The notes: a model not told the origin generated them from the sequence alone. Counted from the stretch's first letter, positions 1-9,360 are shown. The stretch: 64,000 nt of DNA from Streptomyces sp. BV286 (GCF_019090165.1 NZ_JAHRIB010000061.1:1-64000), one strand, 5' to 3'. Translations and numbers: made by a program.

Positions 1-100
1 GCGGCGCCGGGGCGTGCAGCTCGTACGCCACTTCGAGGGCCAGGGCGTACGCGGCGGGGTCGGTGTCCGCGACGGTGCGGGAGACGGTCCTGATCTTCAT
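1..100 (-). CDS. Hypothetical protein, N-terminal fragment
   Basis: Only the first 33 codons are in the window; the gene runs off the left edge on the minus strand. The ATG at 100 is preceded by a strong GGAGGT ribosome binding site (complement of 101-110). The protein begins MKIRTVSRTVADTD and continues with ALALEVAYELHAP. It lies 35 bases downstream of the HtrA-like protease gene on the same strand, so the two may be cotranscribed. I do not recognise the family from this fragment. Confidence 0.6.
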   Translation of the reverse strand, partial: MKIRTVSRTVADTDPAAYALALEVAYELHAPAP

Positions 101-135
101 GACGACCTCCGGGGTCGGCTCGGGGTGAGCTCGGG

Positions 136-1242
136 TCAGCTGTCGGAGCCACCGGCCCGGAGCGTGTCCAGGTCGGCCTTGACGGTGTTGATCGGGATGG
201 CGAAGCCGAGACCGACGCTGCCGGCGGTCGACGAGGTGGCGTCCGCGGCCGAGTACATCGCGGAGTTGATGCCGATGATGTTGCCGTTCATGTCGATCAG
301 CGCGCCGCCGGAGTTGCCCGGGTTGAGGGACGCGTCGGTCTGGAGGGCCTTGTACGTCGTCGTGGACGAGCCGGTGTCGCCGTTGAACTGCTGGCCGCCG
401 AACTCGAACGGCCACTGGCCGCCGCCACCGCCCTGCTGCTGTTGCTGCTGGCCCTGGCTCTCGTCCGTGGAGACGGTGACGTCACGGTCGAGCGCGGAGA
501 CGATGCCGCTGGTGACCGTGCCCGTCAGGCCCTCGGGGGAGCCGATCGCCACGACCTGGTCACCGACCTTGACGGCGTCGGAGTCGCCGAGCGTCGCGGC
601 CGTCAGACCGGACGGGGCGTCCTCCAGTTTGATCAGCGCGAGGTCCTTCTTGCTGTCGGTGCCGACGACGGTCGCGGTGTACGACTTGCCGTTGCTCAGC
701 TGCACCTTGATCTGGGAGGCGCCGGAGACCACGTGGTTGTTGGTGACGATCTCGCCGCCGGTCGTGATGATCACGCCGGACCCGGTCGAGGAGCCCGCGT
801 TCGAGGTCGCGCTGATCTCGACGATGCTCGGGCTGACCGACTCGGCGACCCCGGCGACCGTGCCCTTCTTGCTGGCCGGGACGACGCTGGTGCTGGTGCT
901 GCTGCTCGCCACGGTGTCGCTGCCGGTCAGCTGCTGGAAGGCGTACGCGGTTCCGCCGCCCACGGCCGCCGCGGCTATCGCCACCGCGGCCAGCAGCGCC
1001 AGCGGCCCCTTGGCACGCTGTCGGGGAGCGGCGGGGGAGACGGGCTCGGTGAGGAGAGCGGTGGGAGCGGCGCCCGGCTGCGTCGGCTCGTACGCCGGCG
1101 GGGGCGGCCACTCCGGGTTCACGGAGGAGGTCGTGGGGTTCTCGGGAGAGGCGTACGGCTGCGCGTACGGCTGCTCGGAGTACGCGGACTGCTGGTGGTC
1201 GCCCTGGGGGTACTCGCCGCTGCGGCGGAAGCTCTCGGTCAT
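136..1242 (-). CDS. HtrA/DegP-like serine protease, membrane anchored, no PDZ domain
   Basis: 368 aa. A Pro/Gln/Tyr-rich cytoplasmic region (about 1-75) is followed by a single membrane helix (about 80-103) and an extracellular S1C-type protease domain. The triad is visible: His170 in TNNHVV, Asp200 in KKDLALIK and Ser311 in NPGNSGGAL. The chain stops at residue 368 just after the catalytic domain, so the PDZ domain usual in DegP/HtrA is absent. A Gln/Gly-rich loop at about 262-290 interrupts the domain. Related actinobacterial proteins work in envelope protein quality control; the substrate here is unknown. The ATG at 1242 is the first good start. It is divergent from the trypsin-like protease gene at 1482. 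Confidence 0.9.
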   Translation of the reverse strand: MTESFRRSGEYPQGDHQQSAYSEQPYAQPYASPENPTTSSVNPEWPPPPAYEPTQPGAAPTALLTEPVSPAAPRQRAKGPLALLAAVAIAAAAVGGGTAYAFQQLTGSDTVASSSTSTSVVPASKKGTVAGVAESVSPSIVEISATSNAGSSTGSGVIITTGGEIVTNNHVVSGASQIKVQLSNGKSYTATVVGTDSKKDLALIKLEDAPSGLTAATLGDSDAVKVGDQVVAIGSPEGLTGTVTSGIVSALDRDVTVSTDESQGQQQQQQGGGGGQWPFEFGGQQFNGDTGSSTTTYKALQTDASLNPGNSGGALIDMNGNIIGINSAMYSAADATSSTAGSVGLGFAIPINTVKADLDTLRAGGSDS

Positions 1243-1481
1243 GGATCAGACTCTGCAGCCCCACCATGAGAGCTCCCTGAGTGCTCCCTGAGAAGCCCGA
1301 CAGAACCGCGTATGCCCGATATAAAGCCGTCGGGGCCGGTGAAACAGGGGGTTGCGGCATGGTGTTGTCACGGAAGCGGCGGACGAATACTTGTCGGGCC
1401 GCTGTGAAGTGCGTGTGCGGGGAGGTCCGCGGGCCGCAGGCTTGGCGGGTTCACGAACCTCACCCACCTCAGGAGCCCTGA

Positions 1482-3242
1482 GTGATACGTGCCCTGCGCA
1501 GCCGCCTGAGACGCCCCGGCACGGCGTTCCCCGCGGCCGCTCTCGCGCTGGCGCTGAGTTGCGCCGGTGCCGTCGCGGCCCAGCCCGCGACCGCGGCGGA
1601 CGGCCCCACCGTGGGTCTGCCCGACGCGGGCCTCGCACAGCCCGCGAAGCCGGCCGCCTCCACCGAGGAGCTGCGCGACCGGATCGTCGAGGCCGCGAAG
1701 GCGACGGGCGAGACCCCGGAGAAGGCCTCGCCCGGCAGGTCCCCGTTCATCATCGGCGGCGGCGAGACCACCATCGAGAGCGCCCCGTGGATGGTCCAGC
1801 TCGGCTACTCCGACCCGGCCACCGGCGACGGCTACTTCTGCGGCGGCACCCTCGTCGCCCCCAACAAGGTCCTCACCGCCGCCCACTGCGTGGCCGGCCT
1901 CGACTGGGCGGGCAACGGCGCCGTCCTGGCGGGCACCACCGACCTCGACGACTACACGACCGGCACGGCCGCGGGCGTGTTCCGCCAGTGGACCCACCCC
2001 CGCTACAACGCCGACACCACGCAGAACGACATCGCGGTCCTCACCCTGGACCGCCCGCTGCTGGACCGGCCGACCCTGCGCCTGGCCGCCTCCGACGACA
2101 GCACGCTCTACCGGCCCGGCACCACCGGCTCCGTCTACGGCTGGGGCCTGACCTCCGGGGCCGAGGACGCCACCCTCTCGACGAAGCTGAAGAAGGCGAA
2201 CCTGCCGCTGGTCGCCGACGCGACCTGCAAGAGCGCGATGGCGTCGGTCCTCGACGGCGACTACTTCGTCGCCGGCTCGATGACCTGCGCGGGCACTCCC
2301 GCGACCGGCGTCGACGAGGGAACGAACAGCCCCTGCAACGGCGACTCGGGCGGCCCGCTGGTCGTCGGCGGCAAGATCGTCGGCATCGTCTCCTGGGGCG
2401 TCGCGGGCTGCACCGCCAAGGGCGCCTACCCGGTGTTCACCAAGGTCAGCTCCTACACATGGGCGGCCCAGCCGCGCGTCGACGACGCCGACCTGTCGTA
2501 CGACGGCCGCGCCGACCTGCTCGCGCGCACGCCCTCGGGCGGGCTCTTCCAGCAGAACAGCAAGGGCACCTCGCTCGCGCAGCGCGCCTACCAGGGCAGC
2601 GGCTGGCAGAACGCCACCTGGGCCCTGCAGGCCGACCTGGACCGGGACTTCCACCAGGACCTGATCATCCGCGACAAGAGCGACGGCAAGCTGTACCGCA
2701 GCTACATGGACCACTCCGTCGGCGACTGGACCTGGATGCAGGTCAGCTCGGTCTGGGGCGGCTACAAGTCGTACGCGATCCCCGGCGACCTGACGGGCGA
2801 CGCCCGCCCGGACCTGGTCGCGGTGGACGCCGACGGTTCGGTCTACCTCTACCCGGGCCGGGGCAACGGCCAGTTCCACGGCAAGGTCAAGGTTGTCAGC
2901 GGCGCCTGGAAGGGCGTGAAGGTCTTCGGCCGCGGCGACCTCTCCGGCGACGGCAAGCCCGACCTCCTGGTCCGCTCCACGGACGGCACGCTGTGGCTCT
3001 ACCGCGGCACCGGCAAGGAGAAGACCCCCTGGTCGGCCCGTATCAAGGCCCGTACCGGCTGGAACTTCACCTCGTACGTCTCCAACGGCGACGTGACGGG
3101 CGACGGAGTGGCCGACGTCATGGCCCGCGACTCGGCCGGCACGCTGTGGCTCTACCGCGGCACGAACAAGGCGTCCGGCGACCTCTTCGCCACCCGCACC
3201 AGCCTGGGCACCGGCTTCAACCAGTACAACCTGCTGTTCTAG
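1482..3242 (+). CDS. Secreted trypsin-like serine protease with FG-GAP/VCBS repeats
   Basis: 586 aa. The GTG start at 1482 has AGGAG 6 bases upstream. A basic N-terminus and hydrophobic stretch (about 10-38) form a Sec signal peptide, followed by a propeptide. The mature chymotrypsin-fold domain probably begins at IIGG (about 90). Triad: His135 (TAAHC), Asp183 (NDIAVL), Ser289 (GDSGGP). Residues 335-586 carry about five Asp/Gly-rich FG-GAP-like blades such as DLTGDARPDL, DLSGDGKPDL and DVTGDGVADV, with two near-identical GTLWLYRGT segments. This suggests a beta-propeller that binds calcium and a substrate or surface. A strong terminator follows at 3257-3290. Physiological substrate unknown. 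Confidence 0.92.
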   Translation: MIRALRSRLRRPGTAFPAAALALALSCAGAVAAQPATAADGPTVGLPDAGLAQPAKPAASTEELRDRIVEAAKATGETPEKASPGRSPFIIGGGETTIESAPWMVQLGYSDPATGDGYFCGGTLVAPNKVLTAAHCVAGLDWAGNGAVLAGTTDLDDYTTGTAAGVFRQWTHPRYNADTTQNDIAVLTLDRPLLDRPTLRLAASDDSTLYRPGTTGSVYGWGLTSGAEDATLSTKLKKANLPLVADATCKSAMASVLDGDYFVAGSMTCAGTPATGVDEGTNSPCNGDSGGPLVVGGKIVGIVSWGVAGCTAKGAYPVFTKVSSYTWAAQPRVDDADLSYDGRADLLARTPSGGLFQQNSKGTSLAQRAYQGSGWQNATWALQADLDRDFHQDLIIRDKSDGKLYRSYMDHSVGDWTWMQVSSVWGGYKSYAIPGDLTGDARPDLVAVDADGSVYLYPGRGNGQFHGKVKVVSGAWKGVKVFGRGDLSGDGKPDLLVRSTDGTLWLYRGTGKEKTPWSARIKARTGWNFTSYVSNGDVTGDGVADVMARDSAGTLWLYRGTNKASGDLFATRTSLGTGFNQYNLLF

Positions 3243-3256
3243 ACCGGCGGAAGCAC

Positions 3257-3290
3257 GCGTCGGCCCTCGCCACCGGGCGAGGGCCGACGC
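3257..3290 (+). terminator. Intrinsic terminator of the trypsin-like protease gene
   Basis: A perfect 15-bp inverted repeat (3257-3271 with 3276-3290) closes on the tetraloop ACCG and is followed by TTTCTGCTTT. It starts 14 bases after the stop codon. Confidence 0.85.
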
Positions 3291-3324
3291 TTTCTGCTTT
3301 CCAGGGCCACGGGGACCGGCGCGC

Positions 3325-3460
3325 GTTCAGGGGCGCCGGGCCACCGCGTGCCTTCAGGGGCGCGGGGACCGTCACGCTTCCGGGCCGGCCGAGGCGCCGG
3401 GCAACCGCATCCCTTCAGGGGCGCGGGGAACTGCGTGACCAGCCACGACCCACCCGCAGC
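3325..3460 (+). repeat. Streptomyces-type intergenic GGGGCGCGGGG repeat, three partial copies
   Basis: The core TTCAGGGGCGC followed by G/C-rich bases occurs at 3326, 3353 and 3414. The third copy continues into GGGGAACTGCGTGACCAGCC (3426-3445) and then CACGACCCACCCGCAGCC. I recognise this from memory as a dispersed non-coding sequence common between Streptomyces genes. It lies between the convergent protease and LacI genes. Function unknown; I see no coding potential. Confidence 0.6.
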
Positions 3461-3488
3461 CATCAATCAAACGCACCTACCAGCGGAA

Positions 3489-4511
3489 CTACCCACACCC
3501 ACAAGAGCGCCGCACGACCAACTGGGAGGGGAACAGCTTCAACCGCTCCCGCCGAGCCCCGGCGACCCGCAGCCCGTCATCGAGTACGAGATCCACCGCG
3601 GCCCGGGCCATCGCGGACCGGTCGGACGAGATCGTGGTCAGCGGCGGATCGGTCAGCGCCGCTTCCTTGATGTCGTCGAACCCGGCGACCGCCAGCTCAC
3701 CCGGCACATCGATCCGCAGCTCACGGGCCGCCCGCAGCAGTCCGACCGCCTGGTCGTCGGTGGAACAGAAGATCGCCGGCGGCCGATCGGGCCCGGCCAG
3801 CAGTTCGAGGCCCACCTTGTAGGCGTCGTAACGGTTGTAGAGCGCCTCGAAGAGGCGGCCCTCCGTGGAGCGCCCCGCCTCGTGCATCGCACGCCGCCAG
3901 CCCTCCACGTGGTCGGAGACCGGGTCACCGACGGTGGGGGTCTCCGCGACACCGCCGAGACAGGCGACGTACTCGTAGCCGTGCTCCAGAAGGTGGCTGG
4001 TGGCGAGCTGCGCGCCGCCCACGTCGTCCGTGACGACCGCGACGTCGTCGATGGCCTCGGGCCGCTCGTGCAGCAGCACCACCCGGGCGTCCCACGCGTC
4101 GATCTCGGCGGCGGCCAGGTCGTTCAGCGCGTGGCTGACGAGGATCAGCCCCGAGACCCGCATGCCCAGAAAGGCCCGCAGATAGTGGACCTCGCGCTCA
4201 CCGACGTAGTCGGAGTTGCCGACGAGCACCATCTTTCCGCGCTCGGACGCGGCCTGTTCGACCGCATGCGCCATCTCCCCGAAGAAGGGCTGGCGCGCGT
4301 CCGGCACGATCAGGCCTATGAGGTCCGTACGCCGGGACGCCATGGCCTGGGCGACCCGGTCCGGCCGGTAGGACAGCTCCTTGATCGCGGCGAGGACACG
4401 CTCGCGCGTGGCCGGGGCGACCGGCCGGGGTCCGTTGTTGATGACATAGCTGACGACGGCGGTGGAAGTACCCGCAAGTCGCGCCACGTCATCCCGAGTC
4501 ACCTTGGCCAC
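3489..4511 (-). CDS. LacI-family transcriptional regulator
   Basis: 340 aa. The N-terminal helix-turn-helix is canonical ([20 protein letters not shown], residues 4-23), followed by the hinge helix (RPDRVAQAM) and a periplasmic-binding-protein-like sensor domain starting at [17 protein letters not shown]. Such dimers or tetramers bind palindromic operators and respond to a small ligand, usually a sugar; none is indicated here. The GTG start at 4511 begins MAKVTRDD and lacks a strong Shine-Dalgarno. It lies just downstream of glnR on the same strand (24-base gap) and is convergent with the protease gene at 1482. Confidence 0.92.
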   Translation of the reverse strand: MAKVTRDDVARLAGTSTAVVSYVINNGPRPVAPATRERVLAAIKELSYRPDRVAQAMASRRTDLIGLIVPDARQPFFGEMAHAVEQAASERGKMVLVGNSDYVGEREVHYLRAFLGMRVSGLILVSHALNDLAAAEIDAWDARVVLLHERPEAIDDVAVVTDDVGGAQLATSHLLEHGYEYVACLGGVAETPTVGDPVSDHVEGWRRAMHEAGRSTEGRLFEALYNRYDAYKVGLELLAGPDRPPAIFCSTDDQAVGLLRAARELRIDVPGELAVAGFDDIKEAALTDPPLTTISSDRSAMARAAVDLVLDDGLRVAGARRERLKLFPSQLVVRRSCGCG

Positions 4512-4534
4512 GCGCGGAGTCTACGCGGATGGAC

Positions 4535-5353
4535 CTATCGCCGGGCAGGCCGTACGGCTTCTTCCTGCGCCTTCGCGGTCGTCTCCCCGGCGGCCGCCGC
4601 GTCCAGGTGGGCGGTCTCGTCCGCATCCTCCGGCTTTGGCTGGGCCGCCTTGGCCTTCGTCTCGTCCGCCGCCCGCTCCACCTTCTCCGGCGTAACGAAT
4701 CGATAACCGACGTTCCGGACCGTCCCGATCAGCGACTCGTGCTCGGGGCCGAGCTTCGCGCGCAGCCGCCGGACGTGCACGTCGACGGTCCGGGTGCCAC
4801 CGAAGTAGTCGTAGCCCCAGACCTCCTGGAGGAGCTGAGCGCGGGTGAAGACGCGGCCGGGGTGCTGCGCCAGGTACTTCAGGAGCTCGAACTCCTTGAA
4901 GGTGAGGTCGAGGACCCGCCCCTTGAGCTTCGCGGAGTACGTCGCCTCGTCGACCGACAGGTCGCCGTTGCGGATCTCCATGGGGGAGTCGTCGTTGACG
5001 ATCTGCTGGCGGCCCATGGCCAGCCGCAGTCGCGCCTCGACCTCGGCCGGGCCGGCGGTGTCGAGGAGCACGTCGTCGATGCCCCAGTCGGCGGTGACGG
5101 CCGCGAGGCCGCCTTCCGTGACGACGAGGACGAGTGGACAGCCGGGCCCGGTGGAGCGCAGCAGCTGACACAGGCTGCGGACCTGCGGGAGGTCACGCCG
5201 GCCGTCGATGAGGATGACGTCGGCACCTGGGGTGTCGACGAGAGCGGGGCCCTCCGCCGGAGCCACGCGCACGTTGTGCAGCAGGAGGCCGAGGGCGGGA
5301 AGCACCTCCGTCGACGGCTGGAGGGCATTCGTAAGGAGCAGCAGAGAGCTCAT
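4535..5353 (-). CDS. glnR: GlnR, OmpR-type global nitrogen regulator
   Basis: 272 aa. Residues 1-115 form an atypical receiver domain; 125-225 form an OmpR/PhoB winged helix with [20 protein letters not shown] and [14 protein letters not shown]. The sequence from [14 protein letters not shown] through the DNA-binding domain matches the Streptomyces GlnR I know (S. coelicolor SCO4159). GlnR activates or represses nitrogen genes such as amtB-glnK, glnA, glnII and nir. Family knowledge: it is an orphan regulator whose receiver works without classical phosphorelay. The Ala/Glu/Lys-rich tail after about 225 is typical and variable. The ATG at 5353 follows AGGTGGGGC. Confidence 0.95.
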   Translation of the reverse strand: MSSLLLLTNALQPSTEVLPALGLLLHNVRVAPAEGPALVDTPGADVILIDGRRDLPQVRSLCQLLRSTGPGCPLVLVVTEGGLAAVTADWGIDDVLLDTAGPAEVEARLRLAMGRQQIVNDDSPMEIRNGDLSVDEATYSAKLKGRVLDLTFKEFELLKYLAQHPGRVFTRAQLLQEVWGYDYFGGTRTVDVHVRRLRAKLGPEHESLIGTVRNVGYRFVTPEKVERAADETKAKAAQPKPEDADETAHLDAAAAGETTAKAQEEAVRPARR

Positions 5354-5540
5354 CGCGCCCCACCTGCCTGGGTCGTCATACGGTCACGCACGGTTCGCTC
5401 GCCCATAACGTCTGGTTCCTCCTCGGTCCCTGCGAGGACGTTTGCGGCACTGCTTCGTAGTGCTTGCGGCTCCCGCGCCCCCGGGCGCCGCAACTGCGCA
5501 TTCACGGCGCATTTCTCATGCCGTTCTCGAACCGGAACCT

Positions 5541-5566
5541 CGTATACAGCGTTCGTATACAACGCT
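5541..5566. promoter_or_regulatory. Tandem 13-bp repeat with GTATAC palindromes upstream of glnR
   Basis: CGTATACAGCGTT (5541-5553) is followed immediately by CGTATACAACGCT (5554-5566), an 11 of 13 match; each contains the palindrome GTATAC. It lies in the 278-base divergent region between glnR (start 5353) and the hydrolase (start 5632). The head-to-tail arrangement suggests a protein binding site or a shared promoter element. The binder is not identifiable from sequence. Confidence 0.4.
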
Positions 5567-5631
5567 CCGGAAAGCGCAAAAGGACCCGGGGGCTACGCTG
5601 CCCGAGTCCTCTGCCCAGCAGAATAGCCCAC

Positions 5632-6537
5632 ATGAGCCAAGGTCCGGCAGGTCATGTGACGCGATCTTTCATTCGTCCAGAACCTGAGACGGCGGAGAGA
5701 TGTACGGAAACTTCTCCGGAACGAACTCCGGAACGATCTCCGAGAGGGGTGGCGCGGAGGTTTCTGCGCACCGCCGACGGAGTCACGATCGACGCGGAGC
5801 ACCGGCCCGGAACCAACGCGTCCGACACCTCCGGCGACCTCGTCATCGTTGTCGCGCACGGCTTCACGGGGGATCTGGAACGACCCCACGTCCGGCGGGC
5901 GGCCACCGTCTTCGCGCGGTACGCGGCGGTGATCACCTTCTCCTTCCGCGGACACGGCGCCTCCGGCGGGCACTCCACGGTCGGCGACCGTGAGGTCCTC
6001 GATCTGGCGGCGGTGGTGGAGTGGGCGCGAGAGCTCGGTCACACCCGCGTGGCCACCGTCGGATTCTCCATGGGCGGCTCGGTGGTGCTCCGGCACGCGG
6101 CCCTGCACGCCAAGAGCGGTGAGGAGCACGAGGGGCGCACGGGAGCGCATACGGACGCGGTGGTTTCGGTCAGTGCACCCGCCCGCTGGTACTACCGGGG
6201 GACGGCCCCTATGCGGCGCCTGCACTGGCTGGTAACCCGGCCGGTCGGCCGCGCGGTCGGCCGCTACGGACTGCGTACCCGGATCCATCACCGCGAATGG
6301 GACCCGGTGCCCTCCTCCCCGGTGGAGTCGGTTCCCCTGATCGCGCCCACACCGCTGCTGATCGTCCACGGCGACCGCGACGGCTATTTCCCGGTGGACC
6401 ACCCGCGCATGCTGGCCGCCGCGTCCGGGGACCACGCGGAGCTGTGGCTGGAGCGGGGGATGGGCCACGCCGAGAACGCGGCGGACGACGAACTCCTGGC
6501 CCGTATCGGGGAATGGGCCGCCGCCCACGCGGGCTAG
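5632..6537 (+). CDS. Alpha/beta hydrolase (serine hydrolase/lysophospholipase-like)
   Basis: 301 aa from the ATG at 5632 (MSQGPAGHV). The frame is open further upstream, but that part overlaps the glnR promoter region and is not protein-like. Alpha/beta-hydrolase features: VVAHGFTGD oxyanion region, nucleophile elbow GFSMGG, acid in VHGDRDGYF, and a His in GMGHAEN near the C-terminus. FSFRGHGASGG resembles lysophospholipases and monoacylglycerol-lipase-like proteins. No signal peptide, so probably cytoplasmic. The MoaD/ThiS-like gene starts 50 bases downstream on the same strand. Confidence 0.88.
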   Translation: MSQGPAGHVTRSFIRPEPETAERCTETSPERTPERSPRGVARRFLRTADGVTIDAEHRPGTNASDTSGDLVIVVAHGFTGDLERPHVRRAATVFARYAAVITFSFRGHGASGGHSTVGDREVLDLAAVVEWARELGHTRVATVGFSMGGSVVLRHAALHAKSGEEHEGRTGAHTDAVVSVSAPARWYYRGTAPMRRLHWLVTRPVGRAVGRYGLRTRIHHREWDPVPSSPVESVPLIAPTPLLIVHGDRDGYFPVDHPRMLAAASGDHAELWLERGMGHAENAADDELLARIGEWAAAHAG

Positions 6538-6587
6538 CCTGACGGTGTCCGTCACCCGTTTCTTCCACCGTTGATCGAGGACATCAG

Positions 6588-6842
6588 ATGGCAAAGGGCA
6601 CGGTGCGTTACTGGGCCGCCGCCAAGGCCGCCGCGGGAGTCGCCGAGGAGCCGTACGAGGCGCAGACCCTCGCCCAGGCGCTCGACGCGGCCCGCGAGCG
6701 ACACCCCGGCGAACTCGTCCGCGTCCTGCGGCGATGCTCGTTCCTCATCGACGGCGACCCCGTGGGTACCCGCGGACATGAGACGGTACGGCTGGCCGAG
6801 GGCGGCACGGTCGAGGTGCTCCCGCCGTTCGCAGGAGGGTGA
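6588..6842 (+). CDS. MoaD/ThiS-family sulfur carrier protein
   Basis: 84 aa with a beta-grasp pattern and the C-terminal FAGG diglycine that becomes a thiocarboxylate in this family. MoaD serves molybdopterin synthase and ThiS serves thiazole synthesis. No activating E1 or partner enzyme is adjacent, so the pathway is not fixed by context, although a sulfur module lies 3 kb downstream. The ATG at 6588 follows GAGG. The next gene starts 8 bases after the stop, so the two are probably cotranscribed. Confidence 0.85.
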   Translation: MAKGTVRYWAAAKAAAGVAEEPYEAQTLAQALDAARERHPGELVRVLRRCSFLIDGDPVGTRGHETVRLAEGGTVEVLPPFAGG

Positions 6843-6849
6843 CGGGACC

Positions 6850-8223
6850 ATGAGCAACCAGCCGTACGAGGGGAACGGGCCGTACGAGGGGTACGACCCG
6901 TACCAGCAGCAACCCCAGCCGCAGCAGCAGGACCACCAGCACCAGCAGGCCCCGCAGCAGCCGTCCGGGTGGACCGGGCAGCAGCAGTACGACGAGGCCG
7001 CTGCGCAGCAGCAGTACACCCAGCAGTGGGAGGGCCGGACCTGGGAGACACAGGTCCAGCCGCCGGTCGCGCCCGCCGCGGACACGGCGTACCTGCCCCA
7101 GCAGGGCCCGGGAGAGGACGCGTACGGGGCTCAGCCGCCGCACGCGGCCCGGTACGGCGTCGTGGGACAGCCGATGCCCGCGGAGGCCGGGGCGGGCTGG
7201 AACCACGCCCCACAGCCGCAGGGCCGGCCGGGCCAGGGTCAGCCGGGCCAGGGCCCGCAGCACGCCCAGGGTGCCCATCGGGCCCAGGACGGCCCGTACG
7301 CCCAGGCTGCCCCCTACTCCCAGGGCGGGCAGCAGGCCGAGGGCAGCGGAAACCCCGTCCCCGCGCCGGCGGCCGGACCCGGCCCCACGCCCGCCCCCGG
7401 CGCCTTCGCCGCCGACCCCGCGTCCGCCTCGGGCTACGGCCCCGCCACGGTCACCGGCAACACCCGTGTGACCGACGCCCAGCGGGCCCGCGCCGAGGGG
7501 CGTTCGCCGATCATCGAGCCCGGCGCGCAGCCTGCCGTGCTGACGGCGGTCCTCGGACTGCTGCTCGCCGGGGCCGCCGCGGTCGGGCAGTACGCGCTGG
7601 TCGTACCGCTGGTGATCCTTCAGGCGGTGACCGCGGCGGGCTGGTTCCGGCTGAACGGCATGTGGCCCGCCCGGCAGGGCATCGCACTGGCCTTCGCGGG
7701 TGCGCTCACCGCTGACGTGGCGCTGCTCGCGGCCGGGCGGGACAACGCCCCCGCCGCGATTCTCGGCACCCTCGGTGTCTGGGTCCTGCTGACCCTGGTC
7801 CTCCAGCTGCGCAGCCACGCCGAACCCGACGAGCGGATGTACGGCCTGATGGCCACGGTCGTCTCGGCGGCCCTCGCGATCGTCGCGACGGGCCACCTGG
7901 CGGCGGACGCGGACGCGGTGACGGTCGGCGGGGTGGCGGTGGCGGCGGCGATTCTGGCGCGGGCGCTTCCCCTGCCGACGATCGCCTCGGTGGCCGTGGC
8001 GCTGCTGGCCGCGGCGGGGGCGGGGATCGCCGTCGGCGGGCTCACCGATCTCGGCGAGGCCGGGGCGGTTCTCGGGGCCGGGGCCGGTGTCTGCGCGCTG
8101 ATCGGACACCGGGTCGCCAGTTACGACTATCCGTCGCGGTTCGTCCACTTCACCGCGGGAGTGGCCCTGCCCCTCGCGGCGGCGGCCCCGGCCGTCTATC
8201 TGCTGGGCCGGGCCCTGGCCTGA
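6850..8223 (+). CDS. Multi-pass membrane protein with Gln/Pro-rich cytoplasmic N-terminus
   Basis: 457 aa from the ATG at 6850 (MSNQPYEGNGPYEG), with GGAGGG 10 bases upstream. Residues 1-225 are low-complexity, rich in Gln, Pro, Gly and Tyr. The C-terminal half contains about eight hydrophobic segments, such as AVLTAVLGLLLAGAAAVGQY, with short loops. No enzyme motif is visible. This is a conserved hypothetical envelope protein in streptomycetes. It is cotranscribed with the MoaD-like gene. I cannot assign a function. Confidence 0.8.
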   Translation: MSNQPYEGNGPYEGYDPYQQQPQPQQQDHQHQQAPQQPSGWTGQQQYDEAAAQQQYTQQWEGRTWETQVQPPVAPAADTAYLPQQGPGEDAYGAQPPHAARYGVVGQPMPAEAGAGWNHAPQPQGRPGQGQPGQGPQHAQGAHRAQDGPYAQAAPYSQGGQQAEGSGNPVPAPAAGPGPTPAPGAFAADPASASGYGPATVTGNTRVTDAQRARAEGRSPIIEPGAQPAVLTAVLGLLLAGAAAVGQYALVVPLVILQAVTAAGWFRLNGMWPARQGIALAFAGALTADVALLAAGRDNAPAAILGTLGVWVLLTLVLQLRSHAEPDERMYGLMATVVSAALAIVATGHLAADADAVTVGGVAVAAAILARALPLPTIASVAVALLAAAGAGIAVGGLTDLGEAGAVLGAGAGVCALIGHRVASYDYPSRFVHFTAGVALPLAAAAPAVYLLGRALA

Positions 8224-8361
8224 GGCCCCGGAACCGGGACGCACCCCCGGGTGCACCCCTGTCACAGCTGATCGACAACCCACCCCGTCCCCCCGGCCGG
8301 AGGGACCGTCAGGGTTACCCTCGCGCTCAGAAGACCGCCTAGGTGGGGGAACACGGAAAAC

Positions 8362-9120
8362 ATGCGAGCACTGCGAATACTTCTGATCGTGACCGTCATC
8401 CTGGGCGGCCTCTTCGTCATCGCCGACCGCGTCGCCGTGGGCTTCGCCGAGGACGAGGCCGCGGACCGGCTGAAGACCAACGAGGGCCTGGCCACCACCC
8501 CGGACGTGTCGATCAAGGGCTTCCCCTTCCTCACCCAGGTGGCCGGCGGCGAGCTGGACGAGGTCGAGGTCGGGATCAAGGACTACGAGGCCGACACCAG
8601 CGGCGCGACGGGCGGCACCGGCGGGGGAGCGCCCGCCAAGATCCGTATCGACAACCTCGACGCCCGGATGAAGGGCGTCGCGTTCTCCGGCGACTACAGC
8701 TCCGCGAAGGCCGCCTCCGCCACCGGCACGGCCACGATCTCGTACGACGAGCTCCTCAAGGCCGCCAAGGCCGAGCCCGTGGACGTCGCGACCGGGGTCA
8801 CCGCCAAGGTGGTCGGTCTCTCCGACGGCGGCAACGGAAAGATCAAGGTCGAGGTGGAGGCCACCGTGCTCGGTACGAAGCTGCCCCGCCCGGTCTCCGT
8901 GCTCAGCTCGGTGAGCGTCAAGGGCGACACCGTCGAGGTGCGCGCGGACTCCCTGCCCAACCTCGGCGTCCAGCTCGCGGAGGACCGGGTGCGCCTGATC
9001 ACCGACTTCCGGCAGAAGATCGACGGCCTGCCGGGCGGCATCAGGATCGACAAGGTCGAGGCGGCCGACAAGGGCGTCGACATCGGGGTGAAGGGTTCCA
9101 ACGTCAGCCTCGTCGGGTAG
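8362..9120 (+). CDS. DUF2993 (LmeA-like) membrane-anchored lipid-binding protein
   Basis: 252 aa. An N-terminal signal anchor (ALRILLIVTVILGGLFVIAD, residues 3-22) is followed by the DUF2993 pattern ISIKGFPFLTQ-like (here SIKGFPFLTQVAGGELDEVEVGI) and repeated beta strands. DUF2993 proteins resemble tubular lipid-binding folds; mycobacterial LmeA supports lipomannan maturation in the envelope. The ATG at 8362 is the first in-frame start. It is separated from its neighbours by 138 and 277 bases and is probably monocistronic. Confidence 0.85.
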   Translation: MRALRILLIVTVILGGLFVIADRVAVGFAEDEAADRLKTNEGLATTPDVSIKGFPFLTQVAGGELDEVEVGIKDYEADTSGATGGTGGGAPAKIRIDNLDARMKGVAFSGDYSSAKAASATGTATISYDELLKAAKAEPVDVATGVTAKVVGLSDGGNGKIKVEVEATVLGTKLPRPVSVLSSVSVKGDTVEVRADSLPNLGVQLAEDRVRLITDFRQKIDGLPGGIRIDKVEAADKGVDIGVKGSNVSLVG

Positions 9121-9360
9121 GACACCGGGCGGCCGGGACGGCCGGAGGGCGGACCGCCGGGCGGGCGGCGGCCCCCGACCACGGTCCGGGCGGCGTGCGG
9201 ATCACCCTCGCCGTCCGAAAGGCGAGACGGACCAGTCCGCACAGCAGATGCATCAGTGATGTGACGAGGGCTACAGAGACCCCCGGGGCGTGCGGGAGTT
9301 GGTTCCGCGCCCCGTGCATCCCACATCGCGGACGATCGCGTCTCAGCATGCGACACGCCG

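Noticed and set aside
1368..2879. Long open frames antisense or out of frame to the protease gene (and many similar ones throughout)
   Set aside because: High GC keeps several frames open; these have Arg/Pro/Ala-rich translations with no domain, whereas the annotated frame has catalytic motifs and a ribosome site.
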